64,000 nucleotides of DNA from an uncultured Flavobacteriaceae bacterium. Its GTDB lineage: Bacteria; Bacteroidota; Bacteroidia; Flavobacteriales; Flavobacteriaceae. The notes beneath the pieces were generated by a model. That model was not told where the DNA came from, did no database searches, and saw only the letters and a program-made list of their open reading frames with translations. Numbering within the stretch: position 1 is the stretch's first letter; each line of letters starts with the position of its first letter. A program made the translations under genes and the position numbers. Location of the stretch: positions 1 through 64,000 of the forward strand of contig CANMSA010000010.1 in NCBI GenBank assembly GCA_947500385.1, given 5' to 3'. Below, in pieces: positions 17,561-24,802 of the stretch.

Positions 17561-18223
17561 ATGAAAAAGACTTTTAAATATTTAGGCATTACTCTTTTGA
17601 CCATTGGCTTCGCACTAACCTCTTGTACCAAGGAAGGACCGTCAGGTCCCGAAGGGCCGCAAGGTATGGTCGGAGAGCAAGGCATTCAAGGACCTACCGG
17701 CGAAAATGGCAATGCAAACGTACAAGCTTTCGACCTAGTCATTAACAAAACAGATTGGGGTACCAATTTACACTATGGAGGAGGCAATGTTTACAGGGCC
17801 TATACTATTTTACCCGAAAATGTAGGGGGTATAGATATACCCCTGTTAAGTGCTGAAGGAGGCGCCGTTCTACTATATGCCTTTATCGACTATGAGGATG
17901 CGGCATACCAAACCGAAGACGAATTAAAACAACTTCCCTTTTTGACAACGGTAAATAACATGGGATTACGTTTTGGTCTCAAAATGGAATTTTCAATCAG
18001 TAGAAGCTCCCTTTTACTAGCAGAAACAGAACATGGGTGGGATGCGAGAAATATGGCAGATGAAAATGTGCCAGACGAAGTCGATGTTCGTATAGTTCTT
18101 ATTGAATCTGCGGCGTCTGTCGCGGGCAAACAAGAAGCATCTCCCTTGGAAGCGCTTAAAAAAGCAGGAATCAACCTCGATGACTACACAGCTGTAATGG
18201 ATTATTTTGGGTTGGATTACTAA
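17561..18223 (+). CDS. Collagen-like repeat lipoprotein
   Basis: 220 residues. The lipoprotein signal ends FALTSC (Cys ~21). A short collagen-like Gly-X-Y stalk follows (~25-50; GPSGPEGPQGMVGEQGIQGP and continuing), then a globular beta-rich domain starting NANVQAFDLVINKTDWG, and a C-terminal module NLDDYTAVMDYFGLDY shared with the proteins at 19641, 20329 and the pseudogene at 20978. Gly-X-Y repeats suggest trimerisation into a rod that lifts the head from the membrane. The intact paralogue of the 20978 pseudogene. Function unknown; under promoter site 6. Confidence 0.88.
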   Translation: MKKTFKYLGITLLTIGFALTSCTKEGPSGPEGPQGMVGEQGIQGPTGENGNANVQAFDLVINKTDWGTNLHYGGGNVYRAYTILPENVGGIDIPLLSAEGGAVLLYAFIDYEDAAYQTEDELKQLPFLTTVNNMGLRFGLKMEFSISRSSLLLAETEHGWDARNMADENVPDEVDVRIVLIESAASVAGKQEASPLEALKKAGINLDDYTAVMDYFGLDY

Positions 18224-18243
18224 AAAAAAGTTCCACTTCAACG

Positions 18244-18270
18244 AACCGAAGGTCAAACTTCGGTTTTTTT
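18244..18270 (+). terminator. Intrinsic terminator
   Basis: AACCGAAG / CTTCGGTT stem with a GTCAAA loop and a T7 tail, just after the 17561 gene. Confidence 0.9.
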
Positions 18271-18280
18271 ATGTTTTTCT

Positions 18281-18310
18281 GTTAACCCTCTCCAATCAAT
18301 TTACATTAAA
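18281..18310 (+). promoter_or_regulatory. GTTAACC-N17-ATTAAA promoter (site 7)
   Basis: GTTAACC at 18281-18287, 17-nt spacer ending in C (the only site with 17), ATTAAA at 18305-18310; ATG 18332 follows 21 nt later. Confidence 0.72.
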
Positions 18311-18331
18311 AGAAAACATAAAAAAAAGGTC

Positions 18332-19537
18332 ATGAAAATCACAAAAAATATCAATAGTTCTTTGATCGCTCTTATTCAATTACTAGTTGTTGCACTACTA
18401 TTTGCAAGCTGTAACAAAGATGACGAAACGGAGAGCACATATGAAGTCGAAGGTGTAGAAGAATTAACCGCTCCCAATGGGCTAATTACACTGACCACTC
18501 GTAAGAAACAATTAAAAATAGGGTTAAATGATGGCCGCATATTGGAAGAAACCCTGTTTGCAGATGACGTAAAAATCCAAGAAAACCAAGGTAACCTCTA
18601 TGAATTTAACACGAACACCATTGTGAAAAAAGCTGCAAACAACGGTGCCGTGGTTTGGGAAAAATCGTATCCTGAAGAGATTGGGAAATCTATACGAATG
18701 CATCGGGCAAATACCGTCTTCTCCCAGAATACCCTATTCATATCCTATCAAGAACTCGATACGAATACTTATGAGAGTCGTTACTTTATGGAGGCACTTG
18801 ATCTTGAAAGTAGCAGTACCATTTGGAGATTAAATGTAGGGGCCAATACCTACCCATACCTGTATCAAAACAGGTTGATTACCGTACAATACCCCAATGG
18901 GAATGCGCCAACCGTATTCCAATATAGAAACAAATTCCTTGGTGATGTTGAAGTAGAGCGAACCATTCCGGAAAGAGTAGACGATTATACGTTCGACGGC
19001 GATCTGATTATCGCCAATTCCTGGAATGATCGGGTATTTGCATTAGACAGGGGCTTGAACACGGTATGGAGTTTTAGCACAGGGGCCGAAAACCCTGGGG
19101 ACGGACTCGTATTTGAAGACCAATACCTCTTCTTTTCGAGAGACCGTCATGTCTATTCGCTTAATAAAAATACGGGGGTGTTGAATTGGGAAACCGCGGT
19201 TTCAGAACGTCTTTCCTTGGGATTTCATACCAATGAAAAAGACTTATATCTTGCGCAACAAACAGGTACCCAAACCTTGACATTACTTAAAATCAATACC
19301 GAAAATGGGGAATTGGAATCCTCCTTCGACACCCCCATGTCAGACGATACCTATACGACCAAACTGGCATTTTTCAAAGAATACCTACTGGTAGCAATGG
19401 CACCTTCTTCGGACGAGAATAACCCGCAAATCGAGGCGAGACTGCTTCATCTACCCTCTGCCGAGGAAATATGGTCGGCAGATCTGATCTTTAAAATGGC
19501 GCATTACCAAGCGACCACAATTTCAAACGGCGAGTAG
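18332..19537 (+). CDS. PQQ-like beta-propeller lipoprotein
   Basis: 401 residues. A longer N-terminus and hydrophobic signal lead to LLFASC (lipobox Cys ~27), then NKDDETEST. Repeats of PQQ/pyrrolo-quinoline-like blades follow, e.g. GAVVWEKSYPEE, MEALDLESSSTIWRLNVG, VFALDRGLNTVWSFSTG, VYSLNKNTGVLNWETAV ('ALD...G...W'). This predicts an 8-bladed-type propeller as in BamB-like proteins, but here as a surface or periplasmic lipoprotein. Under promoter site 7. A weak terminator (AAAGCC/GGCTTT at 19551-19569) follows. Confidence 0.85.
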   Translation: MKITKNINSSLIALIQLLVVALLFASCNKDDETESTYEVEGVEELTAPNGLITLTTRKKQLKIGLNDGRILEETLFADDVKIQENQGNLYEFNTNTIVKKAANNGAVVWEKSYPEEIGKSIRMHRANTVFSQNTLFISYQELDTNTYESRYFMEALDLESSSTIWRLNVGANTYPYLYQNRLITVQYPNGNAPTVFQYRNKFLGDVEVERTIPERVDDYTFDGDLIIANSWNDRVFALDRGLNTVWSFSTGAENPGDGLVFEDQYLFFSRDRHVYSLNKNTGVLNWETAVSERLSLGFHTNEKDLYLAQQTGTQTLTLLKINTENGELESSFDTPMSDDTYTTKLAFFKEYLLVAMAPSSDENNPQIEARLLHLPSAEEIWSADLIFKMAHYQATTISNGE

Positions 19538-19640
19538 TATTGCATTTAAAGCCATACAAGGGCTTTTTGAAAAGGTTTTGACCATGTATCGTGCCCTTAA
19601 AAAGCAAACGAATTATAACACACTAGCAAAATTTATAATT

Positions 19641-20222
19641 ATGAAAAGAGGAATTCAAGTAATGAATAGTATAGTAAGCCTATTGGTAGTATTTACCATC
19701 GGCTGCACCCCTGAGGATGGGGAAGACGGCGCCATGGGGCCACAAGGGGAACAAGGAATTCAGGGAGAACAGGGAGTTGAAGGTACTGCCAACGTGCTCT
19801 ATAGCAACTGGCTCGACCAAGACTATAGCTTTATTGACGGGACTTCCTTCAAGAGCATGAAGGTTGATGAAAATAGGTTGACCGATGATTTTTTAGAACA
19901 AGGAGGTATTGTACTCGGTTTTTTCAGATTCCGAGAAGGGGTACAATATAATTTACCGTACCAACCTTCTATACGAAACACGAGAAGAAGCATGACCGCT
20001 ATCTCCTTTGGAGACAGTGGAGAAGTACGATTTTCGCTGGAAAGTACCGACGATAGCGATCTCACCGAAGACGAGGTAAATGGTTCGGGTACTTCGCTCC
20101 GGGCACAGTTCAAATATGTCTTGATTCCCGGTGGCACTTTACTAACAGGACGTTCCCAGCAATTAAATTTCGAGAAAATGACCTATGACGAAATAGTGAA
20201 CCATTTTGGTCTTGACTACTAG
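19641..20222 (+). CDS. Collagen-like repeat lipoprotein
   Basis: 193 residues from ATG 19641. Signal ends LLVVFTIGC, then TPEDGEDGAMGPQGEQGIQG and more Gly-X-Y triplets (~25-48), a beta-rich head, and the C-terminal module MTYDEIVNHFGLDY. I choose this start because it gives a compact lipoprotein signal; ATG 19578 upstream would add a polar 21-residue extension. No good GTTAACC element precedes it: the nearest resemblance is TTTGACC at 19577, at the wrong distance from the ATG. It may be read through from the 18332 unit or use a divergent promoter. Confidence 0.82.
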   Translation: MKRGIQVMNSIVSLLVVFTIGCTPEDGEDGAMGPQGEQGIQGEQGVEGTANVLYSNWLDQDYSFIDGTSFKSMKVDENRLTDDFLEQGGIVLGFFRFREGVQYNLPYQPSIRNTRRSMTAISFGDSGEVRFSLESTDDSDLTEDEVNGSGTSLRAQFKYVLIPGGTLLTGRSQQLNFEKMTYDEIVNHFGLDY

Positions 20223-20235
20223 ACGCTCCTAAAGT

Positions 20236-20266
20236 AAAAAACCGAGGCTACTACCTCGGTTTTTTT
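20236..20266 (+). terminator. Intrinsic terminator
   Basis: AAAAACCGAGG / CCTCGGTTTTTTT stem-loop; same stem as the terminator at 17367. Confidence 0.92.
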
Positions 20267-20276
20267 GTGTCTGGTT

Positions 20277-20305
20277 GTTAACCTTTTTACTGATCGGCCA
20301 TTAAG
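20277..20305 (+). promoter_or_regulatory. GTTAACC-N16-ATTAAG promoter (site 8)
   Basis: GTTAACC at 20277-20283, 16-nt spacer ending in C, ATTAAG at 20300-20305, then TATAAC; ATG 20329 follows 23 nt later. Confidence 0.82.
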
Positions 20306-20328
20306 AGGTATAACGCAATTAATAGACT

Positions 20329-20868
20329 ATGAAAACTACGACTAAATTCAAGTATTTCTTCTTAAGTATAATCGTGGTACTTGCCATCGGATGCAACCCG
20401 GAGAATGGGGAAGATGGTGCCATGGGCCCTAGAGGAGAACAAGGAATTCAAGGAGCGGTTGGGGAAGACGGGCAAGATGGGAATGCCAATGTGATTTCCG
20501 TATTTCTTTCTGCAATTAGAATTGAAATTGGCAACAATACAATAGTGATTCCCGAACTTACACAAGAAATCTTTGATACAGGTTTTGTCATAGGGTATCT
20601 AACTGTTTCAGGTTCCACTACTCGCTGGGAGAGTATACCGTTGATATCTCGTGGAGAGGTACTTCTAGATCTCACAGAAATCAATGTAGGGAGTCTTAAC
20701 CTTTACTCCACGGTTGGCCAAACACTTGATTTTAGATTTGTTCTTGTTGAAGGAACCTCTTCCTCAGGAAAATCCTCAGAAAAAACCATTCGTGCGCGCC
20801 TGAAAAATGCCGGAGTAAACCTTGGCAATTATGAAGAAGTAATGGACCATTTTGGTCTTGACTACTAG
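20329..20868 (+). CDS. Collagen-like repeat lipoprotein
   Basis: 179 residues. Signal ends VVLAIGC (Cys ~22), then NPENGEDGAMGPRGEQGIQG and further Gly-X-Y triplets to ~55, a compact beta-rich head, and the C-terminal module VNLGNYEEVMDHFGLDY. The stalk is very close to that of the 19641 protein (PE(D/N)GEDGAMGP), while the heads differ, a pattern of domain shuffling on a shared anchor, stalk and tail. Under promoter site 8. Confidence 0.87.
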   Translation: MKTTTKFKYFFLSIIVVLAIGCNPENGEDGAMGPRGEQGIQGAVGEDGQDGNANVISVFLSAIRIEIGNNTIVIPELTQEIFDTGFVIGYLTVSGSTTRWESIPLISRGEVLLDLTEINVGSLNLYSTVGQTLDFRFVLVEGTSSSGKSSEKTIRARLKNAGVNLGNYEEVMDHFGLDY

Positions 20869-20886
20869 AAGGTAGTTCCCAGAATT

Positions 20887-20916
20887 AAAAACCGAGATTA
20901 ACAGCTCGGTTTTTTT
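20887..20916 (+). terminator. Intrinsic terminator
   Basis: AAAACCGAG / CTCGGTTTTTTT stem-loop after the 20329 gene; a variant of the CCGAGG terminators. Confidence 0.88.
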
Positions 20917-20925
20917 ATGCCCTCT

Positions 20926-20954
20926 GTTAACCTTTTCACGGATAAAACATGAAG
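20926..20954 (+). promoter_or_regulatory. GTTAACC-N16-ATGAAG promoter (site 9)
   Basis: GTTAACC at 20926-20932, 16-nt spacer ending in C, ATGAAG at 20949-20954, then TATAAC; the ATG of the pseudogene (20978) follows 23 nt later. Confidence 0.78.
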
Positions 20955-20977
20955 AAGTATAACTTAATACAAAGATT

Positions 20978-21633
20978 ATGAAAAAGACTTTTAAATTTTT
21001 AGGAAGCGTTCTTTTAGCATTTGGCTTCGTATTGACCTCTTGCACGAAAGAAGGGCCTGTTGGGCCAGAAGGACCTCAGGGAGCTATCGGAGCGCAAGGT
21101 ATTGCTGGAGAAAATGGAAACGTAATGTGCAAGCATTTGACATCGTAGTGAACAAGGCTGACTGGGGGCCAAACCTACATTATGGCGGAGGCAACCTGTA
21201 CCGGGCCTACGACGTTATACTAGAGAATGTTGGTGGTATCGACATACGTTCATTAAGCACCGAAGGTGGGATCGTACTCTTGTACGCATTTATCGAATAT
21301 GACGATGCGGCTTACCAGACCGAAAGGGAACAAAAACAACTTCCTTTTATGACCACAGTGAGCGGTATGGGTTCCGATTTTGGGCTTCGAATGGAATTTT
21401 CTATTAGTAGAAACGCCCTTCTTATGGCCAAAACGGAACACGGCTGGGATGCTTAATCAGTACCAGATGAAGACGTACCCGATAGTGTAGAAGTGCGAAT
21501 TGTACTCATTGAAAGATCTACAAGTATTTCAGGTAAAACTGAAAACCAATCTGTTTTGGAGAGGCTTAAAAAAAACCGCGTACACCTGGACGACTATGAA
21601 GCTGTAATGGATTACTTCGGGTTGGACTACTAA
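20978..21633 (+). pseudogene. Broken collagen-like lipoprotein gene (frameshift and nonsense)
   Basis: A paralogue of the 17561 gene with two lesions. It starts normally (MKKTFKFLGS... LTSC, TKEGPVGPEGPQGAIG, Gly-X-Y stalk). One A is missing near 21127 (GGAAACGTAATGTGC where an extra A restores NVNVQAFDIVVNKADWG), which brings a TAG at 21146. The downstream frame then reads on in register with the paralogue until an in-frame TAA at 21454, replacing the Arg of WDARNMAD. After that it continues SVPDEDVPDSVEVRIV and ends DYEAVMDYFGLDY. Its terminator (about 21658-21680) is also degenerate. Promoter site 9 is intact. The frameshift alone could be a sequencing error; the nonsense codon makes decay more likely. 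Confidence 0.88.
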
Positions 21634-21688
21634 AATTTACCGAGTCAAAAACATCAGAAACCCCGACTACTTTTTTTAATGACCTCAT

Positions 21689-21717
21689 GTTAACCTTATT
21701 GGAAATCAGGCATTAAT
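21689..21717 (+). promoter_or_regulatory. GTTAACC-N16-ATTAAT promoter (site 10)
   Basis: GTTAACC at 21689-21695, 16-nt spacer ending in C, ATTAAT at 21712-21717, then ATATAAC; ATG 21743 follows 25 nt later. Confidence 0.8.
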
Positions 21718-21742
21718 AGCATATAACTTAATAAAACAAATT

Positions 21743-22363
21743 ATGAAAACAACTTTTAAACTCTTGAGCGGCATGCTCCTCTTATTCGCAATCGTATTCA
21801 CCTCTTGTACCAAAGAAGGCCCCGAAGGGCCCATGGGTGCAATAGGACCCGCAGGCCCACAGGGGGAACAGGGCATCGCCGGGCAAGACGGACAGGATGG
21901 TTTGGATGGGCAAGACGGCGCCGATGGCGAGGACGGGCAAGATGCTGAATTCAATCCTATATTCTTTAAGGTTCGGGGCAACGGATTTGCCGTCAAAGAT
22001 CTGGACGGGGGCACCACCATAGAAACCGATATTTGGGATATTGTGGAGTTTGACACCGCCAATGGGTTTAACAGCACCACCAAACGGTATACGATACCGG
22101 AAACAGGATACTATTTTTTACAAGGCTATGTGCGCCAATCCAATACCGTTACCGACGCTTTTTTCAGAATACATTTCAATATCGATACGGGTATTGATTT
22201 CACCCAGATCGTAGATGGAGACGACATAAAGATTAATGTCAGTGGTATTTATCGTTTGACCGAGGGGCAAGAGGTATTTCTGCTTCTCCGTAACTTCTCT
22301 CCCGGCACCGATGTTCGTATCGATGGCACGGGTAGCTGGTTCGAAGGCTATAAAATCAACTAA
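21743..22363 (+). CDS. Collagen-like lipoprotein with C1q/TNF-like head
   Basis: 206 residues. Signal ends IVFTSC (Cys ~22), then TKEGPEGPMG. The Gly-X-Y stalk is longer than in its neighbours (~26-70, with GQDGQDGLDGQDGADGEDGQ). The head (~75-206) begins FNPIFFKVRGNGFAVKDL and carries VEFDTANGFN, TTKRYTIPETGYYFLQGYV and LRNFSPGTDVRIDG. The 'Y..(T)..Y.(I/V)P..G.Y.F' pattern is the C1q-domain signature. Collagen stalk plus C1q head is the architecture of eukaryotic C1q and of some bacterial surface trimers. It lacks the FGLDY tail. Under promoter site 10. Confidence 0.85.
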   Translation: MKTTFKLLSGMLLLFAIVFTSCTKEGPEGPMGAIGPAGPQGEQGIAGQDGQDGLDGQDGADGEDGQDAEFNPIFFKVRGNGFAVKDLDGGTTIETDIWDIVEFDTANGFNSTTKRYTIPETGYYFLQGYVRQSNTVTDAFFRIHFNIDTGIDFTQIVDGDDIKINVSGIYRLTEGQEVFLLLRNFSPGTDVRIDGTGSWFEGYKIN

Positions 22364-22374
22364 AGATTCAATGT

Positions 22375-22407
22375 AAAAGAACCATGGCCTAGGTCGTGGT
22401 TCTTTTA
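22375..22407 (+). terminator. Intrinsic terminator
   Basis: AAAAGAACCATG / CGTGGTTCTTTT stem-loop after the 21743 gene; marks the right end of the GTTAACC regulon. Confidence 0.85.
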
Positions 22408-22492
22408 TTCCTGTATATTCTTGTAAGCGAAGACAGTTGTATGGTCGGGTAGTATTATTTTACCGCTGTTATTATAAAACACCATCTTTAAA

Positions 22493-23761
22493 ATGACAGC
22501 ACTTCAAAGCCCGCTTAGCCGTTACACGGTTCAACTTCAATTATTGACAGTTACCTCTTTACTCATCCTATCTTGTGAAACCGATGATGTGGAGAACAAT
22601 AAAAATGAACCCCCCAACAAATTTGCACTCTTGCTTGTGGAAGATGGCAGTACCAACATTGACGTACTCCCGGAAATGCGCTGGGAACTGGCCACAGATC
22701 CGGAGGGTGATGCGATACAGTATCAATTGTTTCTAGATACCCTTGAACGTCCCGTCACGCCCATATCCGATGAACTTTCACAGCCACTCTACTCCGTTCA
22801 AAAGAGGTTACAAGTTAACACCCGATATTATTGGAAGGTAATTGCTACGGACACTGAGGGAAACCAGACAGAAAGTGAAATTTTTTCATTTAATACTCGG
22901 GGATACCAATTTGGGGCCAACACCATGGCCGACGGTCCAAGATTCAGCGCACGTCGTTGGCATGCTTCCGAATCCTGGTTAAACAAACTATGGGTATTGG
23001 GAGGTTTTGATAGCACATACAGGCGCGATGTTTGGAACACCGGAAGCCCTGAAAATTGGGAAAATGTAGTTGAAGATGCTGCCTTTGAGGCACGATTGTA
23101 TTTTGATACTGCCATTTTTGATAATAAAATGTGGCTCATTGGTGGTTTCACCGGTGATGCTAGAAACGACATTTGGTATACCGAGAATGGCATCGACTGG
23201 ATAGAAGCCACTGCCGATGTCCCTTTTCAAGAAAGGTATTATCATACCGTAACCGCCTTTGACAACAGGTTATGGGTCATCGGCGGCTTTAACGGTACCG
23301 ATGTGCTAAACGATGTATGGTCGTCGACCGATGGGATCCATTGGGAAATGGTTAGTGAAATGGCCCCTTTTTCAGCGCGCGACTCTCATACAACAACCGC
23401 CTTTAGAGACCAGTTATGGGTTATTGGTGGTTTTGACGGTACCTTTAAAAATGATGTATGGTCTAGTCCGGATGGTTTGGAATGGAAAAGGGAGGATCTC
23501 ACCACCACCTTTCCTGCCAGGCGCAATCATACCGCCGTTGCCTTTGACGATAAACTCTGGATAATAGGCGGTTTCGAGACCGAAAAATGGGATGATATTT
23601 GGTATAGCGACAACGGGGTTGCGTGGGAGGCCCTGGAAACGAACCAAGACTACTTGGGTAGATTTGCCCACACCGCTAGCGCATTTAACGAAAAACTCTG
23701 GATAATTGGAGGGGTAGTCGAAGATGATCTTTCTACGGATGCGATTTGGATTATAGACTAA
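22493..23761 (+). CDS. FN3-like plus Kelch-repeat lipoprotein
   Basis: 422 residues. Lipoprotein signal LLTVTSLLILSC (Cys ~28) then ETDDVENNKNEPPNK. A fibronectin-III-like domain (~40-125; LPEMRWELATDPEGDAIQYQLFLD... TRYYWKVIATDTEGNQTES) is followed by six Kelch blades (~145-420; e.g. HTVTAFDNRLWVIGGFNGT, DVWSSTDGIHWEMV, HTAVAFDDKLWIIGG). Related to the Kelch proteins at 14307 and 15645 but with the extra FN3-like domain, and without a GTTAACC element upstream, so probably outside the regulon. Its stop overlaps the convergent lipB by 4 nt. Confidence 0.87.
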   Translation: MTALQSPLSRYTVQLQLLTVTSLLILSCETDDVENNKNEPPNKFALLLVEDGSTNIDVLPEMRWELATDPEGDAIQYQLFLDTLERPVTPISDELSQPLYSVQKRLQVNTRYYWKVIATDTEGNQTESEIFSFNTRGYQFGANTMADGPRFSARRWHASESWLNKLWVLGGFDSTYRRDVWNTGSPENWENVVEDAAFEARLYFDTAIFDNKMWLIGGFTGDARNDIWYTENGIDWIEATADVPFQERYYHTVTAFDNRLWVIGGFNGTDVLNDVWSSTDGIHWEMVSEMAPFSARDSHTTTAFRDQLWVIGGFDGTFKNDVWSSPDGLEWKREDLTTTFPARRNHTAVAFDDKLWIIGGFETEKWDDIWYSDNGVAWEALETNQDYLGRFAHTASAFNEKLWIIGGVVEDDLSTDAIWIID

Positions 23762-24468
23762 GGCTGTTCCGCTACCAATATTGCTTCAAACAAGCGTTCA
23801 AAATGATAGGTCAACCGATGTTTCACCGCTTCCACATCAACCTTTTTCATTCCCAACTCCACGTTCAACGAAGTAACTGCCTTGTCTTTGATACCGCAAG
23901 GGATCATGAGATCAAAATAGCCGAGGTCCGTATTCACATTTAAGGCAAAACCATGCATCGTCACCCACCTACTGGCCCGTACGCCCATGGCACAAATTTT
24001 TCGGGCAAAAGGCGTTCCGACATCGAGCCAAACCCCTGTTTCCCCTTCAGAACGTTCCGCTTTTAAACCATATTCCTCCAAGGTGAGGATGACCATTTCT
24101 TCCAACAACCGTAGATACTTATGAATATCGGTAAAGAAATTATCAAGGTCCAAAATAGGGTACCCGACGATTTGGCCAGGGCCATGATAGGTAATATCCC
24201 CTCCCCGATTGATTTTATAAAATTGGGCGTCCTTTTGGGTCAACTGCTGCTGATCGATCAACAAGTTGTCAATATCACCGCTTTTTCCTAAAGTAAATAC
24301 GTGTGGATGTTCAACAAACAAAAAATGATTCGGGGTTTCCAAGTCGGCATCCTCTCGACGATTCTTTATTTTAAGGTCTACCGTTTGCTGAAACAATTGC
24401 TCTTGATAGTCCCAGGTTTCTTTGTAATCCTTAAGCCCTAAATCTTGTAACAGTACTTTCTTGTTCAT
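23758..24468 (-). CDS. lipB: Lipoyl(octanoyl) transferase
   Basis: 236 residues. Transfers the octanoyl group from octanoyl-ACP to lipoyl domains of 2-oxoacid dehydrogenases and GCV-H, the first step of lipoate biosynthesis. Signatures: HPHVFTLGKSGD, RGGDITYHGPGQIVGYPI, the conserved Lys in ARKICAMGVRAS, and the catalytic Cys in MIPCGIKDKAVTSL. Usual length. I start at the MNKK Met (24468); MHRM three codons earlier is possible. Convergent and overlapping 4 nt with the Kelch gene. Housekeeping. Confidence 0.96.
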   Translation of the reverse strand: MNKKVLLQDLGLKDYKETWDYQEQLFQQTVDLKIKNRREDADLETPNHFLFVEHPHVFTLGKSGDIDNLLIDQQQLTQKDAQFYKINRGGDITYHGPGQIVGYPILDLDNFFTDIHKYLRLLEEMVILTLEEYGLKAERSEGETGVWLDVGTPFARKICAMGVRASRWVTMHGFALNVNTDLGYFDLMIPCGIKDKAVTSLNVELGMKKVDVEAVKHRLTYHFERLFEAILVAEQP

Positions 24469-24514
24469 TCGGTGCAAAAGTACAAAATTGCCGGGGCAGC
24501 ATACACATAGGAAA

Positions 24515-24670
24515 TCAGTTGGGGTTATTCAAAATGACCAGTGCAGCGATCACACCGGGCACCCATCCGCATAGGGTGAGCAATAACACGATTAGAAAAG
24601 AACCACATCCCTTGCCAATAACGGCCAAAGGGGGGAAGATAATAGCCAATAATACTCTTAAAAAACTCAT
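24515..24670 (-). CDS. YqaE/Pmp3-family small membrane protein
   Basis: 51 residues from ATG 24670. Two hydrophobic helices with the family signature LLAIIFPPLAVIGKGCG and LTLCGWVPGVIAALVIL, matching the Pmp3/YqaE/UPF0057 proteolipid family (normal ~50-55 aa). In yeast Pmp3 affects membrane potential; the bacterial role is unclear. A longer frame upstream (to 24742) adds polar residues that do not fit the family. Divergent from lysS. Confidence 0.92.
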   Translation of the reverse strand: MSFLRVLLAIIFPPLAVIGKGCGSFLIVLLLTLCGWVPGVIAALVILNNPN

Positions 24671-24774
24671 TGATTTGGATTTATGATGATTGATGTACCT
24701 ATTGGTCGTTGTTTTCCCATTTTTGTTACGATCCAAACCCATAAATCCTTTTTTACATTCATACTTCGAAGTAG

Positions 24775-24782
24775 TATATTTG
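24775..24782 (+). promoter_or_regulatory. lysS promoter (-7 TATATTTG)
   Basis: TATATTTG exactly matches the Bacteroidetes -7 consensus and lies 20 nt before the lysS ATG. It places transcription start near 24789 and rules out the longer reading frame from 24683. A small palindrome ACTTCGAAGT (24763-24772) overlaps the spacer. Confidence 0.75.
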
Positions 24783-24802
24783 CACCCTTAATCACCAATG
24801 AT

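Noticed and set aside
19577-19605. Degenerate element TTTGACC before the 19641 collagen-like gene
   Set aside because: Too far from GTTAACC, spacer end is not C, and the ATG lies 35 nt after it instead of 20-25.
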